A stretch of DNA of 64,000 nucleotides, taken from contig NZ_FODC01000004.1 in NCBI RefSeq assembly GCF_900110275.1, forward strand, positions 124,001 through 188,000. The letters are read 5' to 3'. Every line of letters begins with the position of its first letter. The first letter of the stretch is position 1. Origin of the DNA: Duganella sp. CF517. GTDB taxonomy: Bacteria; Pseudomonadota; Gammaproteobacteria; Burkholderiales; Burkholderiaceae_D. Below are positions 32,287-44,214 of this stretch, piece after piece. A program made the position numbers and the translations under genes. Below the pieces are notes generated by a model that saw only the letters and a program-made list of their open reading frames with translations, was not told the DNA's origin and searched no databases.

Positions 32287-33840
32287 ATGGGCAGCACTGA
32301 CACGCATGGCGGGGCGATCCGCAGGATCGTCATCGTGGGCGGCGGCACGGCCGGCTGGATGGCGGCGGCGCCGCTGGCCCAGCGCCTGGCGCGCCACCCC
32401 ACCGAGCCGTGCGAGGTGACCCTGGTGGAATCACCCGAGATCGGCACCATCGGCGTCGGCGAGGCGACCCTGCCGACGATCCGCGCCTACAACGAGGCGC
32501 TGGGGCTGGACGGCGCCGACTTTGTCGCCAAGACCCAGGCCAGCTTCAAGCTCGGCATTGAATTCAAGGACTGGGGCCACGTCGGCAATCGCTTCTTCCA
32601 CGCCTTCGGCGACTTCGGCCCGGTGCTGGCCGGCGTCGGCGCGCACCAGCACTGGTTGCGCCTGGCGCAGGCGTTCAACAGCATGCCGGATATCGAGAAC
32701 TGGTCGGTGCCTTCGGTGATGGCGCGCCACGGCAAGTTCAGCCCGCCGAAGGACGACCAGCCCGGCGTGACCGACGCCTATTCCTACGGCTTCCATTTCG
32801 ATGCCAGCCTGTACGCCAAGTATCTGCGCGACTACGCCGTGGCGCGCGGCGCCCGCCGCCTCGAAGGCATGATCGTCGAGGTCGAGCAGCATCCGCAAAG
32901 CGGCTTCGTCACCGCCGTGAAACTGCAGGACGGCCGCCGCATCGAAGGCGACCTGTTCATCGATTGCTCGGGCTTCCGCGGCCTGCTGATCGAAGGCGCG
33001 CTGAAAGCGGGCTACGAGGATTGGAGCGCCTATCTGCCCTGCAACAGCGCGCAAGCCGTGCCATGCGCGTCGGTCGCGCAGTTGACGCCCTACACCCGCT
33101 CCACCGCCAAGCAAGCGGGCTGGCTGTGGCGCATCCCGCTGCAGCACCGCACCGGCAACGGCCACGTCTACAGCGACGGGTTCACCAGCGACGAGCAGGC
33201 GCGCCGCGTGCTGCTCGACGGCCTCGACGGCGCCGCGCTCGACGAGCCGCGCCAGCTGCGCTTCACCACCGGGCGGCGCCGCAAGTCGTGGGTCAAGAAC
33301 GTGGTCGCGATCGGCCTGTCGGCGGGCTTCGTCGAGCCGCTCGAGTCGACCAGCATCAACCTGATCGAAATGGCGGTCGGCAAGCTGCTCGAACTGTTCC
33401 CGGACCGCGATTGCGCCCCGGCGCTGGCCGACGAGTTCAACCGCTTCATGGGCATCCGCTACGAATCGGTGCGCGACTTCATCATCCTGCACTACAAATT
33501 GACCAAGCGCGACGATTCGGAATTCTGGCGCTACTGCGCCGACATGGCGATTCCGGACGCGCTGCGCCACCAGATCGAGTTGTTCCGGGAGACCGGGCGC
33601 GTGGCCATCGTCGATCGCGGCGGCTTCGCCGAGCCGTCGTTCGTGGCGATGATGATGGGCCTGGGCGTGATGCCGAAACGCTACGACCCGCTGGCCGACC
33701 GCGTCGACCTGCGTGCGGTGCACGGCCACTTCGCCGGCCTGCGCGACCTGATCGCCCAGACGGTGGCGCGCATGCCCGATCACGGCGCCTATGTCGCCGG
33801 CCAGGCGAAGTCGGGCGCGGCATCGCGGGTGGCAGCCTGA
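32287..33840 (+). CDS. flavin-dependent tryptophan halogenase-family protein
   Basis: The 517-residue protein has the FAD motif GGGTAGW (18-24). The Lys in SFKLGIEF (Lys88) aligns with the catalytic Lys79 of PrnA. The halogenase-specific WxWxIP is WLWRIP (279-284), and FVEPLEST holds Glu353 matching PrnA Glu346. All marks of a working FADH2-dependent halogenase are present. Free tryptophan is not necessarily the substrate: paralogs next to TonB receptors in Caulobacter and Xanthomonas are thought to act on other molecules. It needs a flavin reductase, not seen here. AGGAGA precedes the ATG. A TonB receptor follows in the same direction after 151 bases. Confidence 0.9.
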   Translation: MGSTDTHGGAIRRIVIVGGGTAGWMAAAPLAQRLARHPTEPCEVTLVESPEIGTIGVGEATLPTIRAYNEALGLDGADFVAKTQASFKLGIEFKDWGHVGNRFFHAFGDFGPVLAGVGAHQHWLRLAQAFNSMPDIENWSVPSVMARHGKFSPPKDDQPGVTDAYSYGFHFDASLYAKYLRDYAVARGARRLEGMIVEVEQHPQSGFVTAVKLQDGRRIEGDLFIDCSGFRGLLIEGALKAGYEDWSAYLPCNSAQAVPCASVAQLTPYTRSTAKQAGWLWRIPLQHRTGNGHVYSDGFTSDEQARRVLLDGLDGAALDEPRQLRFTTGRRRKSWVKNVVAIGLSAGFVEPLESTSINLIEMAVGKLLELFPDRDCAPALADEFNRFMGIRYESVRDFIILHYKLTKRDDSEFWRYCADMAIPDALRHQIELFRETGRVAIVDRGGFAEPSFVAMMMGLGVMPKRYDPLADRVDLRAVHGHFAGLRDLIAQTVARMPDHGAYVAGQAKSGAASRVAA

Positions 33841-33991
33841 CATGTGCGCATACATGTTTTATTTCATCACAAACTTTATGGAGGCGTAACTTTCCAAATA
33901 GCACTTATCAAGAGACCTGTATCAGTAAGACGCGACACTGGAGCGTTATGACTTGTAACTATAAAAACCACCTATACCCAGGGGAGACGAA

Positions 33992-36900
33992 GTGAGTACA
34001 TTAAAGAAAACCGCGATCGCCGCGGCGGTCGCGCAGGTTGTCCTGCTGCACAGCGGCGCGGCATGGGCGCAAACGGCCGATAGCACCAGCGCCGAGCCGG
34101 CAAAGAACCCCAACGTCGTTGTCGTGAGCGGCCAGCGCGCCGCGCTGCAATCGGCGCAAAAACTCAAGCAGGATGCCGACGAGGTCGTCGACTCGATCGT
34201 CGCCGAAGACATCGGCAAGCTGCCGGACCGTTCGGTCACCGAGGTGCTGCAGCGTATCGCCGGCGTCACCATCGACCGCAACATGGCGGGCGACCCGAAC
34301 CGCCAGTCGGTCGAGGGCTCCGGCGTGTCCGTGCGCGGCCTGACCTACGTGCGTTCGGAAGTCAACGGCCGCGACGCGTTTTCCGCCGGTGGCGGCCGCT
34401 CGCTCGGCTTCTCCGACGTGTCCCCCGAGCTGATGGCCGGCGTCGATGTCTACAAGAATCCGTCCGCCGAACAGGTCGAAGGCGCCATCGCCGGCCTGGT
34501 TAATCTGCGCACCGCCATGCCGTTCGACTACAAGGGCTTCAAGGGGACGGCCGGCTTCTCGGAATCGTATTCCACCCTGCGCGAGGGCAAACCGTCGCCG
34601 ACCAGCACCCTCCTGCTGTCGAACCGCTGGAACACGCCGTTCGGCGAAGTCGGCGCGCTGGTCAATTTCGCCAAGGCGGAGAGTCCGAGCCGTTCGGACG
34701 GCGTCGGCGTCGACCCATACTTCCCGCACGTGAACTCCACCGATCCGGCCCTGTACGACCGCTCCAAGACGCAATGGATACCGATGGGCGTCGGCTATCG
34801 CTCGCAGGACTTCGAACGCACCCGCCGCGGCGACTACGCGGCCCTGCAGTGGAAGCCGAACAAGGACTTGACGGCCGCGCTGACCTACTTCAAGACCCGC
34901 TACAAGGAAGACCTCGACGAGCACGTCGTGGCCTCGTCCGAGGACAAGTGGTACCAGCAGGTCGCCAGCGCCGACTCGGTGTTCGACAAAAACGGCGCCT
35001 TCCAGAGCGGCACGATCTCGAACCCGACCTACAAGGGTTCGCCGTTCAACAGCTCGCAGCGCATCAACACGCGTGAATCGGCCACCCGCGACACCTCGCT
35101 CAACGTCCAGTGGCGCATCACGCCGGACCTGTCGTGGACCAACGACTTCCAGCATGTGCATTCGACCACCGAAGGCTTCGACGCCGACGTGTCGACCGGC
35201 TTCATCCTGCCGGACCAGACCATGAACATGACCGGCAAGGTGCCGCAGATCGGCCTCGGTTCGGCCGCCTACATGGCCGACCCGAAAAACTACTACTGGG
35301 CCTACACCCAGGAAGCGCTGGACCGCGCCACGGCCACCCAGAAAGCGTGGAAATCGGACGTCAAATATTCGTTCGACCACCCGGTGCTGCGCGACATCCG
35401 CTTCGGCGTGCGCCTGGCCAACCGCGAAGGCGAGAACCACAAGGCGCAGAAGTTCTACAACTGGTCGGCGATCACCTTCCCGTGGATGGAAGGCTGGCAG
35501 ATCAACGGCGTCGCCCGCCTGAACGATCCGCGCTTCGCCGGCGGCTCGTCGCTGCAGACGATGGACAACTTCTTCGGCGGCAAATTCAACATCCCGCCGA
35601 TGCTGTTCGCCGACGAGGCCACCGTGCGCGGCTTCCCCGACCAATGGAGCAAGATCCACTCGTATCACGACGTGCTGTGCGCGGAAAAAGGCTCGACCTG
35701 CGATCCGTGGAAGGCGGCGACCTTCAACGACCCGGCCGCCAACAACACGCAGACCGAGAAGACCCGTGCCGCCTACACGCAGCTGCGCTTCGGCTGGGAT
35801 GACCTGAAGTACCCGATCGACGGCAACGTCGGCATCCGCTACGTGAAGACGACCGGCGCCGGCAGCGGTTACGTCTCGTTCACGCGGCCTAGCCTGCCCA
35901 CCGGCGGCAGCGGGGTCACCCCGACCGGCCAGGGCAACCTGATCGACATCGCCTCGTTCGCGGAGCAGCAGACGGTCAACAATTCGTACGACAACTGGCT
36001 GCCTAGCCTGAACCTGCGCATGAAGGCCACCGACCAGCTGCAATTCCGCTTCGCGGTGGCCAAGTCGCTGTCGCGTCCGGACTTCAACCAGCTGCAGGTG
36101 CAGACCACGCTCAACGCCCAGCACAGCCAGACGGTCACCCGCGACGCGGCGGGCAACACCACCGCCATCCGCTTCGACGGCACCAACCTGAGCGGCACCA
36201 GCGACGGCAATCCGCTGCTCAAGCCGACCACGTCGACCAACGTCGACCTGACCGCCGAGTGGTACTTCGCCAAGGCCGGTTCGCTGACGTTCTCGGCCTT
36301 CAACAAGGACCTCAAGGACATCATCACCACCAAGAACTACAGCTACAACGCGGTCGACGTGAACGGCACGCCGCGCACCTTCGTGGTGACCGGTCCGGTC
36401 AACGGCGCCAACGGCTTCGCCCGCGGTTTCGAACTGGCCCATCAGCAGTACTACGACTTCGTACCGGACTGGCTGCGCGGCATCGGCAGTCAGGCGAGCT
36501 GGACCTACGTGTCGAGCGAGCGCAAGCTGAAAGACCCGGTGTTTAACGCATGGTGCTCGGGCAACGACGCCTCGACCAACTTCAACCTGTTCATCAACGG
36601 CTGCGATACCGATGGACGCGCGTTCGGCAAGACCCCGTTGCAGGGCCTGTCGCGCCACACCGTCAACCTGGCGCTGATGTACGAGGCGCACGGCCTGTCG
36701 ATGCGGGTGGCCTACAACTGGCGCTCGCGCTACCTGCTGGGCGTGACCCAGTGGGGCAGCCGCGGCACCAACGGCCTGAACACGAATCCGGCCGCCCCGG
36801 CGGACAAGTACCTGATCCCGACGACCGTCAACGACCAGGCCTTCGGTCTGCCGTTGTACCAGGCCGGCTACGGCCAGGTGGACGCCTCGATCTTCTACGA

Positions 36901-37051
36901 CTTCACGGACAAGTTCCGCGTCGGGATCCTGGGCACCAACCTGACCAACACCTACACGCGTCAGATCATGGAGCAGCACGCGGGCGACTTCACCCGCCAG
37001 GTGTTCATGAGCGGCCCGCGCTACACGGTGCAGGCCACCTACGCGTTCTGA
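33992..37051 (+). CDS. large TonB-dependent receptor next to halogenase
   Basis: The 1019-residue receptor has a signal peptide (about 1-26, ending AWA), the TonB-box/plug start '[20 protein letters not shown]', plug motifs ([18 protein letters not shown], '[17 protein letters not shown]') and a long barrel ending YTVQATYAF with C-terminal Phe. Size and the '[25 protein letters not shown]' type of plug match the TonB receptors usually paired with tryptophan-halogenase genes, often linked to carbohydrate uptake. The start is GTG at 33992 with GGGGAGA upstream. SapC and cupin partners common in such clusters are absent. Confidence 0.9.
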   Translation: MSTLKKTAIAAAVAQVVLLHSGAAWAQTADSTSAEPAKNPNVVVVSGQRAALQSAQKLKQDADEVVDSIVAEDIGKLPDRSVTEVLQRIAGVTIDRNMAGDPNRQSVEGSGVSVRGLTYVRSEVNGRDAFSAGGGRSLGFSDVSPELMAGVDVYKNPSAEQVEGAIAGLVNLRTAMPFDYKGFKGTAGFSESYSTLREGKPSPTSTLLLSNRWNTPFGEVGALVNFAKAESPSRSDGVGVDPYFPHVNSTDPALYDRSKTQWIPMGVGYRSQDFERTRRGDYAALQWKPNKDLTAALTYFKTRYKEDLDEHVVASSEDKWYQQVASADSVFDKNGAFQSGTISNPTYKGSPFNSSQRINTRESATRDTSLNVQWRITPDLSWTNDFQHVHSTTEGFDADVSTGFILPDQTMNMTGKVPQIGLGSAAYMADPKNYYWAYTQEALDRATATQKAWKSDVKYSFDHPVLRDIRFGVRLANREGENHKAQKFYNWSAITFPWMEGWQINGVARLNDPRFAGGSSLQTMDNFFGGKFNIPPMLFADEATVRGFPDQWSKIHSYHDVLCAEKGSTCDPWKAATFNDPAANNTQTEKTRAAYTQLRFGWDDLKYPIDGNVGIRYVKTTGAGSGYVSFTRPSLPTGGSGVTPTGQGNLIDIASFAEQQTVNNSYDNWLPSLNLRMKATDQLQFRFAVAKSLSRPDFNQLQVQTTLNAQHSQTVTRDAAGNTTAIRFDGTNLSGTSDGNPLLKPTTSTNVDLTAEWYFAKAGSLTFSAFNKDLKDIITTKNYSYNAVDVNGTPRTFVVTGPVNGANGFARGFELAHQQYYDFVPDWLRGIGSQASWTYVSSERKLKDPVFNAWCSGNDASTNFNLFINGCDTDGRAFGKTPLQGLSRHTVNLALMYEAHGLSMRVAYNWRSRYLLGVTQWGSRGTNGLNTNPAAPADKYLIPTTVNDQAFGLPLYQAGYGQVDASIFYDFTDKFRVGILGTNLTNTYTRQIMEQHAGDFTRQVFMSGPRYTVQATYAF

Positions 37052-37071
37052 TCGGGTCGTAATCCTCGATC

Positions 37072-37140
37072 CGCCGGCGGGGATGTTCTCCCGCCGGCGA
37101 TCTTTTCCCGCCCGGGCCCGTCCCGCGCGGGATTTTTTTT
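37072..37140 (+). terminator. tandem terminator hairpins after the TonB receptor
   Basis: The first stem is CCGCCGGCGGG/CCCGCCGGCG (37071-37099), followed by TCTTTT. A second GC-rich hairpin, TCCCGCGCGGGA (37121-37132), is followed by eight T. Two successive hairpins suggest efficient termination. Confidence 0.8.
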
Positions 37141-37226
37141 GTCTTGGCTGGGGCAATCCGCACCGCCATGCGGGGTTGGGGGACTACCGCCACCCCTCTG
37201 CATAGGTACTCATCGCGCCGGCCGGG

Positions 37227-37856
37227 TCAGTGGCGTCCGATCCGCAGGTCGAACTTCCACGTCACCAGGCGCAAGGTGGTGATGAAGGTGGCGCTGGTCC
37301 ACAGCGCGTAGTCGTCGGAGACGCCGGTGTACTGCAGGCCGATATACATCCAGCAGCCGAAGAAGGCGCAGATGGCGTAGGGTTTGCCGTCGCGGAACAC
37401 CATCGGCACCTCGTTGCAGACGATGTCGCGCAGCACGCCGCCGAAGATGCCGGTGATCACGCCCATCATCGAGGCGATGAACAGCGGCATGCCGGCCGCC
37501 TGCGCCTGCGACACGCCGGCCACGGCGAACAGGCCCAGGCCGATGGCGTCGGCGATGACGATCAGGCGTTCGGACAGGATTTGGCGCAAGGTGCGCATCA
37601 GCGGCACGGCGATCAGCGCCAGCACGAAGATCAGGATCGCGTATTCCTGGTGCATGACCCAGAACAGCGGCCGGCGGTCGAGCAGGATGTCGCGCAGGGT
37701 GCCGCCGCCGAAGGCGGTGATGAAGGCGACGGTGAACACGCCGACCAGGTCCATGCGCTTGCGGCGCGCCTCGACGAAGCCGGAGAAGGCGCCGACCAGG
37801 ATCGCCACGATTTCGATGATGATGATCAGGGAATCGTGGACGGGGACGGGCTTCAT
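37227..37856 (-). CDS. UPF0126/TRIC-type membrane protein
   Basis: The 209-residue protein has about seven membrane helices in two related halves, each with the family motif: AFGGGTLRDILL (first) and IFGGVLRDIVCNE (second). This is the YicG/YadS family, whose bacterial members form trimeric cation channels (TRIC-like); physiological role is uncertain. The start at MKPVPVHD (37856) fits the family; an in-frame ATG at 37907 would add 17 soluble residues. It is alone on its strand. Confidence 0.88.
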   Translation of the reverse strand: MKPVPVHDSLIIIIEIVAILVGAFSGFVEARRKRMDLVGVFTVAFITAFGGGTLRDILLDRRPLFWVMHQEYAILIFVLALIAVPLMRTLRQILSERLIVIADAIGLGLFAVAGVSQAQAAGMPLFIASMMGVITGIFGGVLRDIVCNEVPMVFRDGKPYAICAFFGCWMYIGLQYTGVSDDYALWTSATFITTLRLVTWKFDLRIGRH

Positions 37857-37940
37857 GTGGGCATGCGGACGGAGTGGGAATGTCCGTAGGTTAACATGCC
37901 GCAACAATTTGGTGTGGGCCAGATGCGCCCGGCGAGCTCG

Positions 37941-38612
37941 TTACAGACGTTCCGGCCGCAACGCGGCGCGCAACAGCACGATCAACGCGCCTTCGCCGCC
38001 CTCGGAAGGACGCGCCTGGCAGAAGGCGACCACTTCCTCCTTCTGCACCAGCCAGCTGTGCACCATCGACTTGAGCACCGGCTCCTGGCTCTTCGAACCG
38101 AAGCCGCGCCCGTGGATCACGCACACGCAGCGGTGGTTGCGCATCGCCGACTTGCGCAGGAAATCGCCGATGGCGTCGCGCGCGGCGTCGCGCCGCAGGC
38201 CGTGCAGGTCCAGCTCGTCCTGCACCGGCCAGTGGCCCTTGCGCATCTTCTTGACGATGTCCGGTCCCACGCCCGGCGCCGCGTAATTGAGCGCCGGGTC
38301 TTCTTCCAGGTAATGATCGACTTCGAACAGGTCCGACAGCGACTCGCGCAGCACGGCCGCGTCGTCCTCGGCCTGCGTCAGCTTGCGCGCCGGCGCGGCG
38401 GCAGCGCCGGCCGACTTCGGCAGCGCCGGCACGTAGCGGTCCGACACCGGCATGCGCTTGACGCCGCCCACGCTGGACTGGAAGATATTCGCTTCCACCG
38501 CCTGCGTTTTTTCCCGCTTGACGCGCTCGGCCTCGGCGGCCGCGCGCTGGTCCGCCTGTTCCTTGAGCTGCCTGGCCAGGGATTTCAGGTCGGCGAAGTC
38601 TTTCAGGCCCAC
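37941..38612 (-). CDS. Smr-domain protein
   Basis: The 223-residue protein has a charged helical N-terminus (about 1-50) and a C-terminal Smr domain with LDLHGLRRDAARDAI (about 145-160) and the nuclease-type HGRGFGSK near 180-187. Bacterial stand-alone Smr proteins such as SmrB cleave mRNA at collided ribosomes; the LDLHG and HGRG motifs needed for endonuclease activity are present. The start is GTG at 38612, chosen because AGGAG lies five bases upstream, within the end of trxB (stop at 38615), so the genes are coupled. Confidence 0.88.
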   Translation of the reverse strand: MGLKDFADLKSLARQLKEQADQRAAAEAERVKREKTQAVEANIFQSSVGGVKRMPVSDRYVPALPKSAGAAAAPARKLTQAEDDAAVLRESLSDLFEVDHYLEEDPALNYAAPGVGPDIVKKMRKGHWPVQDELDLHGLRRDAARDAIGDFLRKSAMRNHRCVCVIHGRGFGSKSQEPVLKSMVHSWLVQKEEVVAFCQARPSEGGEGALIVLLRAALRPERL

Positions 38613-38614
38613 AG

Positions 38615-39667
<1,053 letters not shown>

Positions 39668-39801
39668 TCACGCAGGCAATACAAGATTATAGTGCAAGCA
39701 GGCGAAGAGGATGAATCGTCGGGCCGCTTGCAAGCCTGATGACGTAAAATACGCCTATATGAATATTTCCTCCTCGCTAACGTTGCAACACCTTAATACC
39801 T

Positions 39802-42183
39802 ATGAGCAGTAAAAAAGTTCAGGAGCGAGCGCCAAAAGCTGGAACTTCCTCCTCGCCGGGCTACACCCGCACCCCGACCATGCGCCAACCGCTGCCGAAC
39901 CGGCTAGTGCGGCTGCTGTCGGAGGCGCGCTGGCTCGCGTTGGCCGTGCTGGGCCTGTATTTCGTGTTGATACTGGCCAGCTACAACAAAATGGACCCGG
40001 GCTGGTCCCACGAGACGCTGGTTCCCAAAGTGACCAACCTCGGCGGACGCGCCGGCGCCTGGCTGTCGGACCTGTTGCTGTATATCTTCGGCATGTCCGC
40101 CTGGTGGTGGGCGTTTTGCCTGCTGCGCCTGGTGTGGAACGGCTACCGCCAGCTGACGCAAAAATACGTGATGTCGAAGGAAGCCGACCCCGAGCACGCG
40201 CAGGAGGGGCTGATACGCGCTATCGGCTTCCTGCTGCTGTTCGCCGGCAGCGTCGGGCTCGAATATCTGCGCATGTACTCGCTGCACGCGGAATTGCCGC
40301 GCGCGCCGGGCGGCGTCTTGGGCGAGTTGATCGGCCATTCTGCCCATGTGGCGTTCGGCTTCACCGGCGCGACCTTGCTGCTGCTGCTGTTGTTCGGCCT
40401 GGGCTTCAGCCTGTTCTTCCACGTGTCGTGGCTGGCCGTGGCCGAGCGCATCGGTTATACGATCGAGACCGGCATCGACTGGTTCATCCAGCGCTACCAG
40501 TACCGCGAAGACCGCCGCCAGGGCGAAGTGGCGGCCGTCAAGCGCGAGGAAGTGGTCGTCATCGAGCGCGCCAAACATGTGGAAAAACACGTGGTGTCGG
40601 CGCCGGTCAAGATCGAGCCGCAAGTCGTCGCCGTGGTCAAGTCCGAGCGCGTCGAGAAGGAACGCCAGGCGGTGCTGTTCCAGGATTTGAGCGGCGACAG
40701 CCAGCTGCCGGCCTTGTCGTTGCTGGACGAGGCCGCGGAGGTGCTGGAAACCGTGCCGATCGAGACGCTGGAATTCACCAGCCGCCTGATCGAGAAAAAG
40801 CTGTCGGACTTCGGCGTCGAAGCCAAGGTCGTGGCGGCCTATCCGGGACCGGTGGTCACCCGTTACGAGATCGAACCTGCCACCGGCGTCAAGGGCAGCC
40901 AGATCGTCGGCCTGGCGCGCGACCTGGCGCGTTCGCTGTCGCTGACGTCGATCCGCGTGGTCGAAACCATCCCCGGCAAGAACTACATGGCGCTCGAGCT
41001 GCCGAACGCCAAGCGCCAGATCGTGCGCCTGTCCGAGATCGTCGGCTCCAAGGTCTACAACGACAATCCGTCGCCGCTGACGGTGGCGCTGGGCAAGGAC
41101 ATCGCCGGCAAGCCGGTGGTGGCCGACCTGGCCAAGATGCCGCACTTGCTGGTGGCCGGTACCACCGGTTCCGGTAAGTCGGTGGGTATCAACGCCACCA
41201 TCCTGTCGCTGCTGTACAAGTCCGATCCGGCCGACGTGCGCATGATCCTGATCGATCCGAAGATGCTGGAGATGTCGGTGTACGAAGGCATTCCGCACCT
41301 GCTGGCGCCGGTGGTGACCGACATGCGCCAGGCCGGCCACGCGCTGAACTGGGCGGTCAACGAGATGGAACGCCGCTACAAGCTGATGTCCAAGCTGGGC
41401 GTGCGTAACCTGGCCGGCTACAACGCCAAGATCGCCGAAGCCAAGAAGCGCGAGGAACTGATCCCGAATCCGTTCAGCATCACGCCCGATTCGCCGGAGC
41501 CGCTGGAAAAACTGCCGACCATCGTCATCATCATCGACGAACTGGCCGACCTGATGATGGTCGTCGGCAAAAAGGTCGAGGAATTGATCGCGCGTATCGC
41601 GCAAAAAGCCCGTGCCGCCGGTTTGCACTTGATTCTGGCGACGCAGCGTCCATCTGTGGACGTGATTACCGGCCTGATCAAGGCCAACATCCCGACCCGC
41701 ATCGCGTTCCAGGTGTCGTCGAAGATCGACTCGCGCACGATTCTGGACCAGATGGGCGCCGAGGCGCTGCTGGGCATGGGCGACATGCTGTACATGCCGC
41801 CGGGGACCGGTTTGCCGGTGCGTGTCCACGGCGCCTTTGTTTCCGATGACGAGGTGCACCGCGTGGTCAAGCACCTCAAGACCACGGGCGAACCGAACTA
41901 TATCGACGGCATCCTCGAAGGCGGCACCCTGGAAGGCGAGGGCGGCGCCGACGGCGCGGCGGCCGGCGAGGGCGGCGGCGAAGCCGATCCGATGTACGAC
42001 CAGGCGGTGCAGGTGGTGTTGAAAAACCGCCGCGCCTCGATTTCGCTGGTGCAACGCCATTTGCGCATCGGTTATAACCGCGCGGCGCGTTTGCTGGAAC
42101 AGATGGAAAATAGCGGTGTCGTGTCGCCGATGCAATCGAACGGCAACCGCGAAATCCTGGCGCCCGCCGCCAGTGCTGAATAA
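39802..42183 (+). CDS. ftsK: DNA translocase FtsK
   Basis: The 793-residue protein has four N-terminal membrane helices (about 45-65, 95-115, 140-155 and 185-215), a short linker of about 100 residues, the RecA-like motor with Walker A GTTGSGKS (about 454-461) and Walker [12 protein letters not shown], and a C-terminal gamma winged helix (about 725-785, '[23 protein letters not shown]') that reads KOPS. It pumps chromosome ends and activates XerCD recombination at the septum. The linker is far shorter than in E. coli (1329 residues total) and matches the SpoIIIE-like size common in this class. Confidence 0.95.
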   Translation: MSSKKVQERAPKAGTSSSPGYTRTPTMRQPLPNRLVRLLSEARWLALAVLGLYFVLILASYNKMDPGWSHETLVPKVTNLGGRAGAWLSDLLLYIFGMSAWWWAFCLLRLVWNGYRQLTQKYVMSKEADPEHAQEGLIRAIGFLLLFAGSVGLEYLRMYSLHAELPRAPGGVLGELIGHSAHVAFGFTGATLLLLLLFGLGFSLFFHVSWLAVAERIGYTIETGIDWFIQRYQYREDRRQGEVAAVKREEVVVIERAKHVEKHVVSAPVKIEPQVVAVVKSERVEKERQAVLFQDLSGDSQLPALSLLDEAAEVLETVPIETLEFTSRLIEKKLSDFGVEAKVVAAYPGPVVTRYEIEPATGVKGSQIVGLARDLARSLSLTSIRVVETIPGKNYMALELPNAKRQIVRLSEIVGSKVYNDNPSPLTVALGKDIAGKPVVADLAKMPHLLVAGTTGSGKSVGINATILSLLYKSDPADVRMILIDPKMLEMSVYEGIPHLLAPVVTDMRQAGHALNWAVNEMERRYKLMSKLGVRNLAGYNAKIAEAKKREELIPNPFSITPDSPEPLEKLPTIVIIIDELADLMMVVGKKVEELIARIAQKARAAGLHLILATQRPSVDVITGLIKANIPTRIAFQVSSKIDSRTILDQMGAEALLGMGDMLYMPPGTGLPVRVHGAFVSDDEVHRVVKHLKTTGEPNYIDGILEGGTLEGEGGADGAAAGEGGGEADPMYDQAVQVVLKNRRASISLVQRHLRIGYNRAARLLEQMENSGVVSPMQSNGNREILAPAASAE

Positions 42184-42201
42184 CCAAGGAATAGATAACG
42201 T

Positions 42202-42834
42202 ATGAAGTATTTGAAAAACATAGTGGCGCTGGCGGCGGGTTTGCTGCTGGCCGGCGCGGCAAGCGCCACGGCGCTGGACCAGTTCAAGACCTTTGTCGCC
42301 TCGACCAAGGCGGCCAAGGGCGAATTCACGCAGCGCCAGGTCAAGAACACCAGCGGCGAGGCCGCCAAGCCGACGCCGCCGTCGAGCGGCACCTTCCTGT
42401 TCGCCCGTCCCGGCAAGTTCATCTGGACCTACGTGAAGCCCTACGACCAGGTGCTGCAGGCCGACGGCGAAAAGCTCTACATCTTCGACAAGGACTTGAA
42501 CCAGGTCACCGTCAAGCAGCTGGGCAACGCGCTGGGCTCGTCGCCGGCGGCGATCCTGTTCGGCAGCAACGACCTGGAAAAGAACTTCACGCTGTCGGAG
42601 GCGGGCACCAAGGATGGCATGGAGTGGCTCAAGGCCGTGCCGAAAGCCAAGGACACCAGCTTCGAGCAAATCACCATTGGCCTGCGCGACGGCTTGCCGC
42701 AAGCGATGGAGCTGAAGGACTCGTTCGGTCAGACCTCGCTGCTGACGTTCAGCAAATTCGAGAAAAATCCCGCGCTGACTGCGACGAGCTTTAAATTCGT
42801 CATGCCGAAGGGCGCGGACGTGTTCAATAATTAA
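42202..42834 (+). CDS. lolA: outer-membrane lipoprotein carrier LolA
   Basis: The 210-residue periplasmic chaperone takes lipoproteins from LolCDE to LolB. A signal peptide spans about 1-22 (LLLAGAASA), followed by the LolA fold with [28 protein letters not shown] and '[18 protein letters not shown]'. Family length is about 200. It starts 18 bases after ftsK and is followed by a terminator, so ftsK-lolA form an operon; ftsK-lolA-rarA is a conserved proteobacterial order. Confidence 0.94.
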   Translation: MKYLKNIVALAAGLLLAGAASATALDQFKTFVASTKAAKGEFTQRQVKNTSGEAAKPTPPSSGTFLFARPGKFIWTYVKPYDQVLQADGEKLYIFDKDLNQVTVKQLGNALGSSPAAILFGSNDLEKNFTLSEAGTKDGMEWLKAVPKAKDTSFEQITIGLRDGLPQAMELKDSFGQTSLLTFSKFEKNPALTATSFKFVMPKGADVFNN

Positions 42835-42854
42835 AGATTAAAGTATGCAGTGCT

Positions 42855-42885
42855 AACGCCGCAGCTGCGACGCTGCGGCGTTTTT
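42855..42885 (+). terminator. lolA terminator
   Basis: ACGCCGCAGC/GCTGCGGCGT forms a 9-10 bp stem followed by five T. It sits 20 bases after the lolA stop and 16 bases before rarA. Confidence 0.8.
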
Positions 42886-42900
42886 CCATTCTGAGACACT

Positions 42901-44205
42901 ATGGCTGACCTATTTGCAACAGAACCGCGCCAGCCGCTCGCCGAAGCACTGCGGCCCAAGACGCTCGATGACGTGATCGGCCAGCACCACCTGCTGGGGC
43001 CGGGCAAGCCGCTGCGCCTGGCGTTCGAGTCCGGCCAGCCGCATTCGATGATTTTGTGGGGCCCGCCCGGTGTCGGCAAGACCACCCTGGCGCGGCTGAC
43101 CGCCAACGCCTTCGAGTGCGAGTTCATCGCCTTGTCGGCCGTGTTCTCGGGCGTGAAGGACATCCGCGCCGCGATGGAGCAGGCGCAGCAGAACCTGACG
43201 ATGGGCAAGCACACCATCCTGTTCGTCGACGAGATCCACCGTTTCAACAAGTCGCAGCAGGACGCGCTGTTGCCGTACGCGGAGTCCGGCCTGGTCACCC
43301 TGATCGGCGCGACGACGGAAAATCCATCGTTCGAGGTCAACTCGGCGCTGCTGTCGCGGGCGCAGGTGTACGTGCTGCAATCGTTCAACGAGGACGAGTT
43401 GAAGCAGCTGGTCGCCAAGGCGCGCGCCAAGGTGCTGGCGCATCTGGAGTTCGACGACGCCGCCATCGACACCTTGATCGGCTACGCCGACGGCGACGGC
43501 CGCCGCCTGCTCAATCTGCTGGAGCAGACCAGCACGGCCGCCAACGCGGCCAAGACCAACAAGGTCACCAGCGAATTCATCCAGAACGCGCTGACCCTGA
43601 ACGCGCGCCGCTTCGACAAGGGCGGCGACAATTTCTACGACCAGATCTCGGCGCTGCACAAGTCGGTGCGCGGCTCCAATCCGGACGCGGCGCTGTACTG
43701 GCTGTGCCGCATGCTCGACGGCGGCGCCGACGCCAAATACCTGTCGCGCCGCATCGTGCGCATGGCCTGGGAGGACATCGGCCTGGCCGATCCGCGCGCC
43801 ATGCAGCTGGCCAACGACGCCGCCGCCACCTTCGAGCGGCTCGGCTCGCCGGAAGGGGAATTGGCGCTGGGCCAGGCGGTGATCTACCTGGCCATCGCCG
43901 CCAAGAGCAACGCCGGCTACAACGCTTTCAACCAGGCGATGGCGTTCGTGAAAAAGGACAAATCACGCGAAGTGCCGGTACACCTGCGCAACGCGCCGAC
44001 CAAGCTGATGAAGGAACTGGGCTACGGTCACGAGTACCGCTACGCCCATGACGAACCGCACGCCTACGCGGCCGGGGAAACCTATTTTCCGGACGATATG
44101 CGCGAGCCGGGCTGGTATCAGCCGGTGCCGCGCGGCATGGAAAGCAAGATCGCCGACAAGATGGCCTTCCTGCGCAAGCTCGATGAAGACGCCGGTAAAC
44201 ACTAA
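42901..44205 (+). CDS. rarA: replication-associated recombination protein A
   Basis: The 434-residue AAA+ ATPase of the RarA/MgsA/WRNIP1 family acts at stalled replication forks. An N-terminal segment LRPKTLDDVIGQHHLLG precedes Walker A GPPGVGKTT (54-62), Walker B ILFVDEIHRF, sensor 1 GATTENPSFEV, and the C-terminal tetramerisation domain including 'YKY/YGHEYRYAHD' and 'YFPDDM'. Length is normal (about 440). It is co-directional with ftsK-lolA and likely transcribed with the hydrolase gene nine bases downstream. Confidence 0.95.
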   Translation: MADLFATEPRQPLAEALRPKTLDDVIGQHHLLGPGKPLRLAFESGQPHSMILWGPPGVGKTTLARLTANAFECEFIALSAVFSGVKDIRAAMEQAQQNLTMGKHTILFVDEIHRFNKSQQDALLPYAESGLVTLIGATTENPSFEVNSALLSRAQVYVLQSFNEDELKQLVAKARAKVLAHLEFDDAAIDTLIGYADGDGRRLLNLLEQTSTAANAAKTNKVTSEFIQNALTLNARRFDKGGDNFYDQISALHKSVRGSNPDAALYWLCRMLDGGADAKYLSRRIVRMAWEDIGLADPRAMQLANDAAATFERLGSPEGELALGQAVIYLAIAAKSNAGYNAFNQAMAFVKKDKSREVPVHLRNAPTKLMKELGYGHEYRYAHDEPHAYAAGETYFPDDMREPGWYQPVPRGMESKIADKMAFLRKLDEDAGKH

Positions 44206-44214
44206 AGGAACAGC

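Noticed and set aside
26541-37051. Prophage or integrated mobile island
   Set aside because: No integrase, transposase, phage structural gene, direct-repeat border or obvious base-composition shift was found around the accessory genes.
34001-37156. Minus-strand open frame of about 1050 codons opposite the large TonB receptor
   Set aside because: Antisense shadow of a well-supported receptor gene; composition is Arg/Val/Asp-rich low complexity and no ribosome binding site is seen.
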